From Echria macrotheca (lineage: Eukaryota; Ascomycota; Sordariomycetes; Sordariales; Schizotheciaceae): a stretch of DNA of 64,000 nt. How positions within the stretch are numbered: position 1 is the stretch's first letter; the number at the start of each line of letters is the position of its first letter. This document shows, piece after piece, positions 47,217 to 60,667 of the stretch. The position numbers and the translations under genes are program-made. The DNA is taken from NCBI GenBank assembly GCA_030411725.1, contig MU839856.1, positions 62,001-126,000 on the forward strand, given 5' to 3'. Under the pieces are notes generated by a model. It saw only the letters and a list, made by a program, of their open reading frames with translations, ran no database searches and was not told the DNA's origin.

Positions 47217-50200
47217 TTAATTAAGAGGCTTTTTCGGCGCACTACCTTTTCTCTTGTGGGTACTACCCCCCCAATAAATCCAGGTATTATCTAAAACTCC
47301 ACTTTTCCCATATAAAAAAGTCCCCTTTTAATACCCTATGCAACCTTTACGTAGGGTAGCCGCGGGGTAGCCCCGAAGAATTATTAACCGGTTAGTAACG
47401 GATATTAGGTACTATAATTGAAACTAATCGACCGATAATTGCAAAAGTATATTAAAATGGTTTTAAATAGATTAATTTTATTTTAATTAAAGGTATTTTA
47501 TTTTTATTACTTTTAATTTAACTGTTCTTTTACCCCTTATTTTTAGGACTTATATTATTAATTTGTTTAGCACTAGCCTAAAAGTATAATACCCGCTAAT
47601 AAAACCCCTAAAACTTTAATAGTAATAAGACCCGTGATAGTTGCTATATAGTATTAAGGGCTTTACTTATAGTTTTTAGGTTTATAAGGTAAGTATATTT
47701 TCTTTTAAAGTCGATAAAAAGTTTTTTATTTAACGTAAATTTAAATCCTTTTCATTTCCAAAGCTTTAATTTGAACTTATAAGGAACTTAATCTCTTCCT
47801 AACTTTACGTTACCAATTTACTCTTTTATTTAATAACTATATTTTATAAATATAGTTATTTCGTACCTATTTAAGCTTTAGATCCGTTATTTCCAGTAGT
47901 TTAAAATTTTTAAGTTTAAAGAAGGAAAATATACTTTATATAACTTTACTTTTTTTTTACGTCCCCTTTTTTTAAGCTAATATTTTTTTAATAACTAGCT
48001 TTTTAGTAATTAATTTTCTAATAGCTTACTTTTTAGCTTTTAATTTTTTACTTACGGTAATAATATATTTGCGTTTTAAAGTTAATACGGTTAATACGGC
48101 TAAGATTATAATATAATTGCTATTTTTTACTTCGTTGTTTCTATTTAGGGATTTAAAATCTAGATTAAGCTTATATTAGGAATTATTCCAGTACGTAAGT
48201 AATTATATACTAATTACCATAGATTTTTAATAATATTAGGGCTATAGTAAGATTAGTTTATTACTAAATGGTCCGCCTTTGATATATAATTGGCTTTTTT
48301 TAAACTACTAACGCTACTTCCTTTATAGCTATATTTGGGTTTTCTACGTTACGTAGTGTTTTAATATATTAAAAAGCAATATAATTAAAAGAATTAACGA
48401 GGATAGTTTCACTATTATTATATTTCTTATATAATTTATATATATAAAAAAGGCTAAATTATTGCTATAAACTATTTGTATACCGCAAAAGCGCTACAAA
48501 TCTACTAATATAAACCTTTATTTCAAAATATTACTTTATAAGGATATTTAGAACTTAACGCGTTAAAATAAGTAAATAACGTCCTATTTAAACCTTATTA
48601 GTATATTTAAAGTAAACCTACTTTGAAAAAGTAATAAGTTTATTATAATAAACGGTAAAATAGTAATTTATATACTAATTAGTAATATTAGCTATAGTAA
48701 TAAAGCCGTTTAATTATAAAAGGTTTTAGGTTTTAATAGCATTATTATTTAATTTGTTAAAAAACAATATTATATACCTAAAGTTATAATAATAGCGTAT
48801 ATAATAATATACTTACTTTTCCTTATATAGTAATTATTTTACGTTAATATACTTTAGTAAGGCTTTTTAAATATTGTTAAATTAATATTAAAGGAATTTA
48901 AAAGCTTTTTTAAAGTTATAGGTAAAAGTATTATAAATTATATATTACTAAAGAAAAAAAAAGCTAGCTTTTATATTAGTAACGTAATAGGGTAATTTTC
49001 TAATTATTTTACGTATATTGTAATTATTTATGATTTTTTGGTTTATATATTTAACTTTTTGGAGGTTTGCGTTATTTTTTAGTGTGTTAAAGCTTTTGTT
49101 TTCGCTACTAAAATTGCTAGTTTCGTTATTAAATTTTATATTAGGAACCTTTTTATTGGGTTAAAACTAATATTTTTTTATAGTAGTAATTATATTATAA
49201 TTAAGGTATTAAATACATTTTTACTATTAAATTAAGGGGAATTACTTTATAATTACTATAATTAATTGTTTATTACCGTTAGTAATAATAACTTAAGGGT
49301 TATTTAATTTTTGGATTTAAATAAAGTTTTATAAGGTTTTGGAGATAAAATTGTATTTTTATTAAGCTTCCGTAATTATTATAGCTTAAATTTATATTTG
49401 TATATAATTACTATTATTAGTTAGTTATTTTATATGGTAAAGGAAAGTAGGTGTATTATTATAACCGTTGTTTTTAGTAAGCTTGATCTTATAGCGTTAG
49501 TTATAAATATTTATAATAGTAAAATGGATTTTTGGATAATATTAATAAAGTATATATAAAGTTATATATAGGTAGATTATTAGGTTAGTTGTAATTTTTT
49601 ATAAATATTTTATATAATTTTTTATTATTATTTTACTTTACTATATAAAATATTTAGTTTAGCGTTAAGTTAGTACGTAGCTACGATATTTTAAGTTAAT
49701 TATTTTAAGGGTTTAGTTATTATTTTTATTATTTTTTACAAAATTAGTAACGTTACGCTAAAGTACAACTTAAAAAGGATAATTGTATTAGGGCTTAATA
49801 ACTATATACTAGTACTTTATACCTTTCAGCGGATATATTTTTAAATTAGTACGGTTATATTAAATTACGATATATTAGGTTATGTTATTTTTCCCTTTTT
49901 TATAAGATCTTTATATATTAATAGCGAAGCGGTAACGGTAATAATAGTTGTAAAAGTAGTTATTAAGTTTAAATATATTTATTAAAGTGTTTATAAAAAC
50001 TTTAGGGTTTTTCGGAATATTTTAAGTCGTATTAGAACTATAATTACTAGAAAACGTAATAAAAAAGTTGGAATTTAAAGACTCCTAGCTAAAATTGGGG
50101 TTTTACGTAGGTTTAGATATAAAGGGTTGTAAAAGACTTGTTTAGGTTTATTTACTAGTAATAAGTATTATAGGAGTTGTAAAAAGCTAATTTAGTTAGT

Positions 50201-50514
50201 TTGGGTAGGTGGAAGAGTAGAATACGGACTTTATAAAGGCGGTAGTATAATTGGAATAAGTAGAAAAAAATCTAGTAATAGGTAAAAGTAGTAATGTATA
50301 GTTAGCAGTAGTAATGTGCGGTTGGAAGCAGTAATATATAGTTGGAAAAGGCAGTGTATAGTAGCCGATAAAGCGCTAAGTTTGTTGTATTGGAATAGGG
50401 CTTTTTTGTATAGGAAAAGTGGAGTTTTTGATAATAGTAGTTGATAGTTGTAATTATAGGGGGGGTGGTGCTTACAAGAGAAAGGGTGGTGCGCTGAAAA
50501 AGCCTCTTAATTAA
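47217..50514. mobile_element. 3.3-kb element with about 110-bp terminal inverted repeats
   Basis: The left end AAGAGGCTTTTTCGGCGCAC and right-end complement AAGAGGCTTTTTCAGCGCAC begin long inverted repeats (CTCTTGT, CACCACCCCCC, AAAACTCCACTTTTCC-type blocks). Both ends abut TTAATTAA, a palindrome that hides the exact target duplication. The 3 kb interior is heavily decayed and no transposase motif could be read. The terminal 100 bp keep many CpG-type bases. Superfamily unassigned. Confidence 0.75.
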
Positions 50515-50654
50515 TGGTTATTAATTACTAATTACTGATTATTATAAATTAATGATTAAAATTAAGGTATTAATTAGCTTATAGTAATTAATAATTAAAC
50601 TATTATAGTTAATAGTTTAACTACTAATTACGGTCGTTTAACTATTAGTTATAT

Positions 50655-51237
50655 ATAATTAAGGTTGAAGTTTAATTTAAATTAATAATTAGTAGTTTAA
50701 ATTACTAGTTACAATAGTTTAGTTATAGCTTAAAATATTAGTTCGGGTAGTTTAGTTACCCCTTAGATTAATAATCAAGTTAGTTAACTACTTTAGTTAT
50801 TAGTCTGCGGTATTAGTTTACCCCTTAATATATCATTTTTAATTTTCATTTATTATATAAAGCTTAATAATTAATTATTAGCATTATATATTATATTAAC
50901 TATTATAGTAGTAATTACTATTAATATAATATTAAATCTGCAATAACGTAAATTATAAAAATATAAAGCGAATTAAATATATATAAATAATTAGTATTAA
51001 AATCGCTAAGTAAGCTAAAATACTTAAGTGGTTTTTTATTTAAAAAGAACTATATAATTTTAAATCTAGCTCTTTTTTATATGTTATATATACGCGATAA
51101 ATATTATTTTGCCTATAATAATTAAATTTCTCTAATTACTGTTTTTGTTTTTTTTTAAAAAAAAAATTTATATTTTTAATAGCTGTTTTTTACACTTAAC
51201 TAAACTTAATTTAAATATAAGGTTCATGGTTATTAAT
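50655..51237 (+). mobile_element. hAT family A left-end fragment, interrupted by the gypsy element
   Basis: Starts TAAGGTTGAAGTTTAATTT with the family A array (GTAGTTTAAATTACTAG, GGGTAGTTTAGTTACCCC) and continues into A-like interior until the LTR at 51,238. Confidence 0.55.
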
Positions 51238-51443
51238 TGTTAGGGACTATCCCCGTAGGTAGTTAGTCAGATAAAGAACCCTATCGGGGCATACCTTAAC
51301 ATAATATACCCCAACGGTTAGAAACTTAACCTAATTATTAATCTATTAACTATTACTAAAACCTCTTTACAAATTACTTAAACCTACAAATAATACTATA
51401 AAGCCCTAATTATACTTTTAAACCGTATAAATTATTTATAATA
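51238..51443 (+). repeat. left LTR of the gypsy element (206 bp)
   Basis: Direct repeat with 60,457-60,662. Differences between the two LTRs are mainly transitions (for example GGGAC versus GGAAT, TCGGGG versus TTAGGG), consistent with RIP. The left LTR keeps more C/G than the right. Confidence 0.9.
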
Positions 51444-53699
51444 AGTGGTATTCTTTATATTGCTTTAAATTAATAACCGTTATTACCTTTTTTTTAACTT
51501 ATAGGAGTATTAATTAACTTTTTAAACCATAAGAATAACGAAACCTTAAAAGCCCTTAGGTTTACTATTATTAGTATTATTAAAGTAAATTATTTACTAT
51601 AATACTTAAATATATTTTTAGTTTAGGTAAAACGGATAAATAATAATAACCCTAAACGTACTTAAAAAATCTTTACTTTTATTTACTATATTATAATATT
51701 TAAATAACGTAACTAATATAAATAATAATTTAAATTAAAAAAAAAGTTAATTAAAATAATAGCTAAATTTTTAAAAAAACCTTAAAACCAGCTAATAAAT
51801 ATACGGTAAAAATTAGCTAATAAATACCTACCTTAATAACTAAAACGTTAATTTAAAACCCTTAAAAAACCTTAATAATAATATTTATATTTAATTTCGC
51901 GTAGCTTTTAAAGCTGGAAATATTTTTACTTTACCTTTATTATAACCGTAAAGTAAAGGAAAACCCTTAAAAATCCTAATAACGTTAAAATTATTTAAAT
52001 TTATAACTTATATATTTATATTACTAAATATAATATTATTATAATAAATTTATTACTATAAAGATAAACAAATGCTATTATTGGAAGAAACTTTACGTAC
52101 CGTTAATTTCTACTTAATGCCTTAAAATAATAACTATTAAGCTAATTTAAACGTTAAAATAGCTAGCTAAAGCGGACCCTTTAACGATACTCTTAGGCTA
52201 ACTCCCCTATTAGGAATAAATATCCCCAAATTAACCAATAATAATAAAATAATACAATTTATATAAGTATTAATAATTTAAATAATATATAATACTATAT
52301 AAACTAATATTCCTAACGTTTAAGTAAGTAATATAAATACTTAGGAATCTAAAGCTATAATTTTGCTAAAAAAGGTATTTAATATTAAAAATATTAAAAT
52401 ACTTTAACCTAATATTAATAAAGCTATTATAAATAATTAAAATATCTTTTATATTAATAAATAACTATATTTCTTAGATTATACTTTATAAAAGCGGTAT
52501 ATACGGGACTATAATATAAGCGTTAATATTAACGTTAGGGATATTTAGCTATTATTTAAAAATAATACTATTAGCTAATAAAAGTAGCAACTTTTAAATA
52601 AAAAACATAAAAAAGCTAAAATTACTATAAAAAATATACTTATTTATATTTAGAAATAACTTAAAATTAAAGTAAAAAAAGCTAATAAATAATTAAATAG
52701 CCAAAAGGGTTACTTTACTATTAAAAATACTAAAAAACACCATAACCTCCGTACTTTTACTAATAAGTTATTTAAATATACTAAAATTTAAAATAATAAA
52801 ATTAATTTTTAACTTTTAACTTAATTATATTAAATTATATATTTACATTTAAAAGATCTAATTAATTCGCTTTAAATGGATATCAAAATAGCAAAATAGC
52901 TTAAGAAATTAAAGGAAAAGAAATAAATAATAGCTAAAAAGTTCCATATAATTAATAAAATAACTTATACAATTATCATCCTTAACGCTTAAAATAAGGA
53001 AAACGATAAAAATAATTTAATTAACTAAAACAATTATAATAATAAATACTAATAATTTACTAAAAACCGCAATAGCTAACGTAACCCCAAAAAAGGTAAC
53101 TTTATATTATAGTTTTAATATAATTAAAATAACTTTTACAACCACTAAAATAGTAACTATAATCACTAAAATAACCATTATAAGCGCTTAAAAAATTAAA
53201 ACAACTTAATACACTAAAATAATCCCAAAGGATTCCACAGCGGTTATAAAATAGGGTTTAATAACCGCTACCCACACAACTTCAAACTATAACGTCTATT
53301 CTAACCCTAAAAAGCCTATAATTACTATTACCGTAATTAAAATAATATTTATTAATACTTTAATATAAAATTTATTTATAGCAATAATAAAATAGTTAAT
53401 TAAAAAGTTAAAGCATTTAAAAGTACTAATATATATTTATATAATAAAGGAAAAAAGTCCGTTAGTAAAGTAGAAAAAACCTTTACCAATTTCATAAATA
53501 GCGTAAAGAAATTTCTTCTATATAATAAAACCGCTTAAATTAACGCTAAGAGTAATTTTAGGAAAACTTAATATTAAATTATTAAAAAATATTTTAATTT
53601 TAAAAGTAATATAGTAGGTAATAATATTAATAAAAAGAATATTTTACTAGCTTTTAACAAAAACTTTAGTAAAGGATAAGTTATTAAAGCTAATAAATA

Positions 53700-56600
53700 A
53701 CTTAAATTAAAGGGTAAGTCTCGTAAGCGTATAATTTACCTATAGATCCCTATTAAAGCTAAGCTTAATAGAAAATTAACTAACATATGCCTTAATATTG
53801 GTTATTTTACCTTCCTTGCTAATAAATAGTAGCTTACAAATTAGGTAACTAATATTTAGTAAATTAATATTATACTTAAAAACGTTAAGGAAGTTAATTT
53901 GCGTATATATATTATAAAGTAAATTAAATTTAACTTTTACATTTTTAGTAAAGTTAGAAATATTACTATTAATAGTTATTTTTATATTTATACTAACGTA
54001 ATTAATAAGCTAAAGCTATAAATATTATTAAGTACTAACTTTATAAAGGAATATAGCGTTTAGATCGATATATATAACGATAAGTGCATTTTTTATTTAA
54101 TATTTAATATAAAGGTTAATAAACAAATTATACCAAAACTTAAGTAAGTTATTATAAGAAAAGTAATAGTATTATATATATTAGTAATTCTACTATATAT
54201 ATTACTAGCCTAATTAAAACTAATATAAAGTTATTCCCTAAATTATTATATAAAATTAATAATATTAACCTTATAATATATTATTTAATAGCTTTATACA
54301 ATTAAGTCGTAAACGTAATAATTAATTATAAAACTTTATATATAGTAATAGTTGAAAATAAAATAAATTAGCTTATTACGATTGCGAAGGGCGAAAAAAT
54401 TAGCCGTATAAAAGAATATATTATAGTAGATATAGATATATTTATTAACCTAAACTACGTAAATATTAAAATACGTAAGTACTTAGTTAAGGTTAATAAT
54501 TTTTAAAAGTTTATTATATAGTTTACTAACCGTAAAATTACTAATTATAAAACCATTTACGCTAAAATTAAGAAACTTAAGTTTATAACTAACAAAAGCG
54601 ACGATAAAGACAATACTAATTATTATTATATAGCTATTAACAATATAAGTAATATTAACAGTAACTTTAACGTATTAGAAGAAAAGTAAAATAAATTTAC
54701 TAGTTATTATAATACCTTTTATATTCCGTTTTAGAAAATTAAGAAACTTAAAAATCTAAAATACATTAAGTTTACTGCTAGCGTAAGTATTTATACTATG
54801 AACTTCGATTTTGCTAGTAGGGTTAAGATAATTATTAACCGCTTTAACAACTTCTAGTATAAAAAAATCATTTTTATACTTAAAAATAGTAAGATAAAGG
54901 TAAATTTAATTAACGGATAGTAAAATTAGATTAAGTTTATTTATCCTTATTTATTAAGTTGTAAGGATAGTAAGCTTTTATACTAAAAGTTTGATAAAAT
55001 ATATATTAAGGGTAAATTAGTATTTTTTAACAAACCTATATTTATTATATACCTTACCTTTATTATTTAGTATAAGGTAAAAGGGTAAAAAAAAGGTAAA
55101 ATAGTAATTAATTTGTAACTTTTTAATAAAATTACTATTTTAAATATTTATTTACTTTTTAATTAAAATAATATTATTATTATAATATAGGGTAAAAGCT
55201 ATTTTTTACTTTTTAATGGATTAAGTTTCTTTTATTAATTATTAGTTAAGTAAAAGTATTAAAATAAAATAGTAGTTATTATTAAACGAGACTTAAAATG
55301 GTTAAATATAGCGCTTATAAGGTTTAAAGACTTTTTAGCCTTTAATTAACGCTTTATAAATTAACTATTTTTTAAATACCGTTACTCTATTAAAGTATAT
55401 ATTAATAATATTATTATTTTTAGTAATAATTAGGAAAAGTATTTTAAGTATTTTAAGATTATCCTAAAAAAGCTAAAGAAAATATAGGTACATATTAACG
55501 CCGAGAAGTTATTTATTACCTTTTCCGTAATTTAATTACTTAGTTATATTATTAATAAAAATAAAGTTTTTAAAATTAAGAACTATATTATAGTATTTAA
55601 AAAGATAAAGTTCCCTAATTTGCTTAAAATACTTAAGATTTATTTTGGAATAATAAATTGGCTATATTGTAGAATATCCTAATTTAACATTTTAGCCGCT
55701 TTTTTGTAATAGCGAAAAATTATATTATTTATAAATGGTTAAAAAGACGGTAAACTGGCTAATAAAACTTCGAAGAACGCGTATAAAATATATACCTTAA
55801 CTGCTAAATTTAAGCTTATAGAGGAAAAGCTAAATGCTTTTATTAAATTGTTGTCACGGTACCACTCCCGGCCAGCTACCGCACTCCTACCGGAGTGCCG
55901 GCGGTCGGTGGCCGGGTCGTCACCATTTATATAAGGACATCCATAGCTTCCTCTCTTCTTTTCCTCTCCTCGCACAATTATAAGTCTTTCTCCTGGACTC
56001 AAGGTTGGCCTCGTGACAATTGTAAAAGTACTTTTATATATAAAATATATTTTATTATTATTAGAAAAAGAAATCACTATTTTTTAAACTTAACGCGTAT
56101 AAAAAAGCGTTTGGATTATTTGTTTTTTAGTTAAAGAATAATTAATACAGTTATTTAATTTCTGGAAAAAATATTTTAAATAATTAAATTAAATTAATTT
56201 TATTTTTTTAAAAGCAATTATAAAAAAGAAGTAAAGTTATAATTTAATGGAAGTTAAAGTTATAATAATTATTTAGGTTATTAAAAAGTTTAAAAAAATA
56301 ATTTAGTTAAATATAAACTTTTTAGTGGTTTTTATAGATTATATTTTAACTAAGGGTATTATAAAATATATTTTGTTTATTATATTAAACCTTACTAAAA
56401 TTAACCTAAAGTTTATTAACGCTATAAATTAATTATTATAGTTTAAACTCGATATTTTTTATATTTTAAATATACTTAATATTATCCCTAATGTTTTTTT
56501 ACGTTTATTTACCTTTAAGTTTAATAACTTAGCGTTTAAGTAAAGAAACAATAGTAAGTTTAATAATATTTGGGTAAATTACTAAAATAATATAAATAAT

Positions 56601-58200
56601 ACTTATAGTATTTATTTAACTAAATTTATTATTTTTCCAATTATAACCCGTAAACTTTACTTAAAAATTATTAAAAACTATAAAAAAAATTAAAAATTCG
56701 TAAGGTTTATTAAAGCTATTAAAAAGTAAAAGGTAGCCGTCGTAGTAAATTAATTAGTAAAAACCTTAAAACCGCGTAAAAATACGCTAAAAAAGTATTA
56801 ATTTAAATTGCTAGTAAGCTTATTTAAAATAATTAATAACCTTTTATATTATATTATATAAAATAGTAAAAAAAGACTTTATATACCCTATTATAAAGTT
56901 TAAATTATTTTAGAACTAATATATAACTATAATTATTATTTTAGCTTTTATAAGATAATAAATACTTTTTAAAACGTTTATTTTTATTAAAAGTTGTAGA
57001 AAGTAAAGGTGTAGATTAAGTAGTATAAGTAATATTATTAAAATTAAGTAATTAAAAAGTTATTATTAAGTGAATTATACTTTATTTATATATTATTAAA
57101 GCTGTTTTATATTATTATAATAGACTTTATAACGGGATATTCGTTAGTAAACTTAATTAGCTTAAAATAAGCGTTTTTAAGGTATATAGAATTTAATATT
57201 CTTTTAATAATAATTTATAAATTTAATAAAAAAACTTTATTAATTTTAAGTTATTTAACTTATATAGTAAAAAATTAGGTTAAGGTAATTTTTTAAAAGC
57301 TTTAACTTTATAATTAAGGGCTTTTAATAAATATTATTAGCGACTAAAATAGGAAATTTATTTTTAAAATCTAGAAGATCTTTAACCTTTTAAATATTTA
57401 TTTATTTATATTAACTGTGTATTACCTATAAATTAATAAATAGTTAAAATATATAAATTAAATAATTAAGATTATTATTCGCTATTATATAATAAGTAAC
57501 CTTAACGTTTCCTAAGTTAAAATCCTTTTAGCCTTATAATATTATATTAATAACTTGCTAATTGTAATTATTAATAAATTCTTAAACGAATTAATATATA
57601 GTTTTTAGCTAATGTTGGTTTTAAACGTTTTAATAAGTAAAATTAGCTAGTAAATTAGCTAAAAAGCCTTTAAAGTATTAAGGGAAGGTTATTAAAGAAA
57701 GGTTAAAATATTACTAAATATTACTAATACGTTGGTAAAGTTATACTATAACTTTAAGTATACTTTTATAAATTATTAAATTAATAATACCGTATATTTA
57801 TGTTTTAGTAAAAATTACTACTTATTTAGTAAATTTAAACGTAAAATTTTACTTTTAAAGCTAGCCCCTTTAAAATTATAAAGGTAAAGTTAAATAACCT
57901 AGCTTTTAAGCTTAACTCTTTACCTTAATAGGGAATTAATTTTATTAATTTTATTACTTAATTATATAAGCCAAAGTAAGAAATAAACTTTTTTAGCCGT
58001 AAATCACTTTTTTTAAACCCTATTACTATTAATAGTAAGCTAAAGTAAAAAGTAAAACGAATTGTTAACTATTATATAAATAATAGGGGGCGTAAATAAA
58101 TACTTAAATACTTAATACGTTAAATTAATTATAAGCTTAAAAATAATTAATAGCTAATACGTAAACTTTTAATATTAAACGTTAATAAGCTTATTAAGGT
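53700..58200 (+). pseudogene. RIP-decayed pol (reverse transcriptase to integrase) of the gypsy element
   Basis: Plus-strand relic. At about 55,394-55,530 VYINNIIIFSNN followed by KIILKKLKK and HINAEKLFITF matches the gypsy RT catalytic YxDDIxxFS block, with both Asp read as Asn after G-to-A change. Next come GIINWLYCRIS and FNILAAFL, matching the RT thumb and connection. At about 57,340-57,480 NRKFIFKI, FNLLNIYLFILTVYYL and IIRYYII match the integrase core around its second Asp and the ST-AY-PQTNGQ-like segment. Many TAA/TAG stops stand at Gln positions. Not functional. Confidence 0.85.
55852..56018 (+). mobile_element. 167-bp solo LTR, not RIP-decayed, perfect 5-bp TSD
   Basis: Begins TGTCACGGTACC and ends GGCCTCGTGACA (TG...CA with a 7-bp inverted TGTCACG/CGTGACA). 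It is flanked by ATTGT on both sides (55,847-55,851; 56,019-56,023). GC-rich, with a TATA-like ATTTATATAAGG near 55,925 that could act as the LTR promoter. It sits inside the decayed pol gene just after the reverse transcriptase region. The lack of decay implies insertion after the host element was mutated. Confidence 0.92.
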
Positions 58201-60456
58201 TTATAAAGCTATATATAATATTTATAATATTAATATTTACGTTATTACGTTTATATAACCTTATATTAGTATTATCCTTTTAAAAAGTAATTAATAATTA
58301 CTTAAGCGCAACCCTAAGTACCTTAAAAAGTAACCCTAGTAGCTAGAATAGCTATAAGTTATAAAGCTATTATAGCGCCCTAGGGAAAAACTTAAAAAAA
58401 GCATATTTTTTACTTAAGTAATTATTTCTAATAAGTAAGGTACTATATTTAACTTATCCTAAATTTCCTTAAAATATAACCTATTCTTTAATAAAATAAT
58501 AGGTAAGTTAAAGAAGAATAATTTATTTAATATTTAAACTTATTAAACTAACAATTATAATATTATAACTAAAAAAGTAATATTTTTTCTTATAATAGTA
58601 ATAATTATAAACGCATTTTTTTACTTAAATTTTACAATAATAATTATATATCTTTTTTTCTAAATAATTATATTTTCGTTTCTTTCTTTTTTAAACTAAA
58701 AATATTTTTTTTTAAAAATATAAATTTTTTCCTTTTACTTTACTTTCTTTTTTCTATAACTATAAAAGTTATAGTTATAACTATAAATTTACAATTTTAA
58801 ATTATTACGATCTTGATTATTAAATAATTTATTTTTTACTTATTAAACTAGTACTTTTTCCTTTTAATTACTTATACGTTATTACGCTACTTTAACTTTA
58901 TAAGCGTATATATTTTTACGCTACCTTTACAACTTTAAGCGCCTTTTACTAATTAGTTTAACCCTTTTTAAGCTAATTACTTACTTTAATTATAATAAAA
59001 TTAAGTAAAAAGGTAAATTCCGTTTATTATTAGGTATTTTTAAAGCTTTAAGAAAAAGTATAGTTAAACGTACTACATTTTAAAGTAATAGTTTAATTTA
59101 AAATATTAAAAACGTTAAACTTAATAATATAGTTATTAACTTTTATAATTATATAAATATTATTATAAATAATTAAAATAATAAAAAAACTATAAGTAAA
59201 TAGTATAAGTAAAAAAAACGTTATAATTAGTTAAAATGCTAAAATAAACTAGTTTATTAAAAATTTAATTAATTAAAATAATAATTTTAACTTTTTTATT
59301 ACTTAAAATAATAGCTTTAGTAATTAGGGAGACTTAAACTATAGTAATAATATAAGCCCGATTAAGAAAACTTGCTTTTCGCGTAAAAGCGCCCTTAAAA
59401 TATTTAAAAACAGCTTTTATAAAGTGCTTATAAAGTATAGTAATATTGTGATTATTAATATATATAAAGCAATTAAACGCGTAAAAAAGGTTATTAAAGA
59501 TAAAACCTTTTATAACGCAGTTAATACCAAAATTAATAAATTTTACGCTAAGGCTATAATTAGTAACTATAGTAATAATAATATAATTTAATAAGTTAAA
59601 ATAAACTTTAAAAAAGCCCTAAAGACTTATTTAGAAATTAATAATAATAATAATTAAATACCTTTTAAAGCTACAATTTTAGCTACAATATACATTTACT
59701 TAATTTACTATTTTAATAGTAAAATTAGTAGGATACTCTTTCGTATAAATTAAATAAATTTTATATAAGTAAAACTACTAAAAGGTATAAATCCACGTAC
59801 GTATAATATATTTAAAGCGTTATAAAACGTTAAATATAATATGATTTACGCTAAAATTAAGGTAATTAAGGAAAGCGTTAATTTTAACGCCCTAATAACT
59901 TAAATTAATAAACTTAAAGGTAAACTTACTAATAAGGTAAATACAAAGCGTTTCCTTTTTATTATAATTAATATTAAAAATATTTTATAATGTAAGGTTA
60001 ACGTTATTAATATTAAGGTACGTATTGCTAAACTTAAAAAAAACATTAAGAAAGCTAGCGATTAAGCTATAACGGCTTAAAAAACTATTGCTAAACTATA
60101 CGCTAAAATAACAAAGGCGAAATTAATTACTAACCCCCGCGTAATATTAATAACCTTGCCTATTAAGTAATAACTAACCTTAACGCTTAAATTAACGTTT
60201 AAAAGGTTTAGAATTACTATAAATTACTAAGCTTATTCTTTTACGCCGGTTAAAGGAAAGGTTTGGGATAATAATATTAACTTTAGTAACGTTTAGGTAA
60301 GTAATTAGTAAAAAAGAAGTAAGTTAGGAAATAGTTTTTTTCTTTCTTTTATAATATAATTATTTCCCTTTATAAGCGTTATTTAACCCTTTAAAGGGTA
60401 AGTTAGATAAGAGGAAGCCGTAAAAATACGGCCTTTTCCTTTAAAGGAGGGGTACT
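58200..60456 (+). other. unassigned 3' part of the gypsy element
   Basis: About 2.2 kb between the integrase relic and the right LTR, longer than needed for an integrase C-terminus. It is A-rich on the plus strand with decayed open segments (for example near 59,820-60,060, KIKVIKESVNFNALIT-like). It could hold an additional ORF or a nested insertion. No family was recognised. Confidence 0.4.
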
Positions 60457-60662
60457 TATTAGGAATTATCCCTATAAGTAGTTAGTTAGATAGAAAACCC
60501 TATTAGGGTATACCTTAATATAGTATATTTTAACGGTTAGGAACTTAACTTAATTATTAATTTATTAACTACTACTAGAACCTTTTTACAAGTTACTTAA
60601 ATTTACGAGTAATATTATAAAGCCTTAGCTATACCTTTAAACCGTATAAATTATCCGTAATA
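60457..60662 (+). repeat. right LTR of the gypsy element (206 bp)
   Basis: Starts TATTAGGAATTATCC (TG decayed to TA) and ends CCGTAATA, followed by the TTAAT duplication. Same length as the left LTR. Confidence 0.9.
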
Positions 60663-60667
60663 TTAAT

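Larger units (their letters stand above)
51238..60662 (+). mobile_element. Ty3/gypsy LTR retrotransposon, RIP-decayed (9.4 kb)
   Basis: Two 206-bp LTRs at 51,238-51,443 and 60,457-60,662, of the form TGTTAGGGAC...TAATA (original CAACA likely), are flanked by TTAAT on both sides (51,233-51,237; 60,663-60,667). A polypurine tract (AAAGGAGGGG) lies just before the right LTR, and TGGTATTC-like sequence follows the left LTR as the primer site. Reverse transcriptase precedes integrase, the Ty3/gypsy order. A 167-bp solo LTR of another family is nested at 55,852. About 2.2 kb after the integrase relic remains unassigned. Confidence 0.92.

Noticed and set aside
55739..56077. 112-residue minus-strand frame across the solo LTR
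   Set aside because: It spans a transposon LTR and decayed pol sequence and shows no protein motif.
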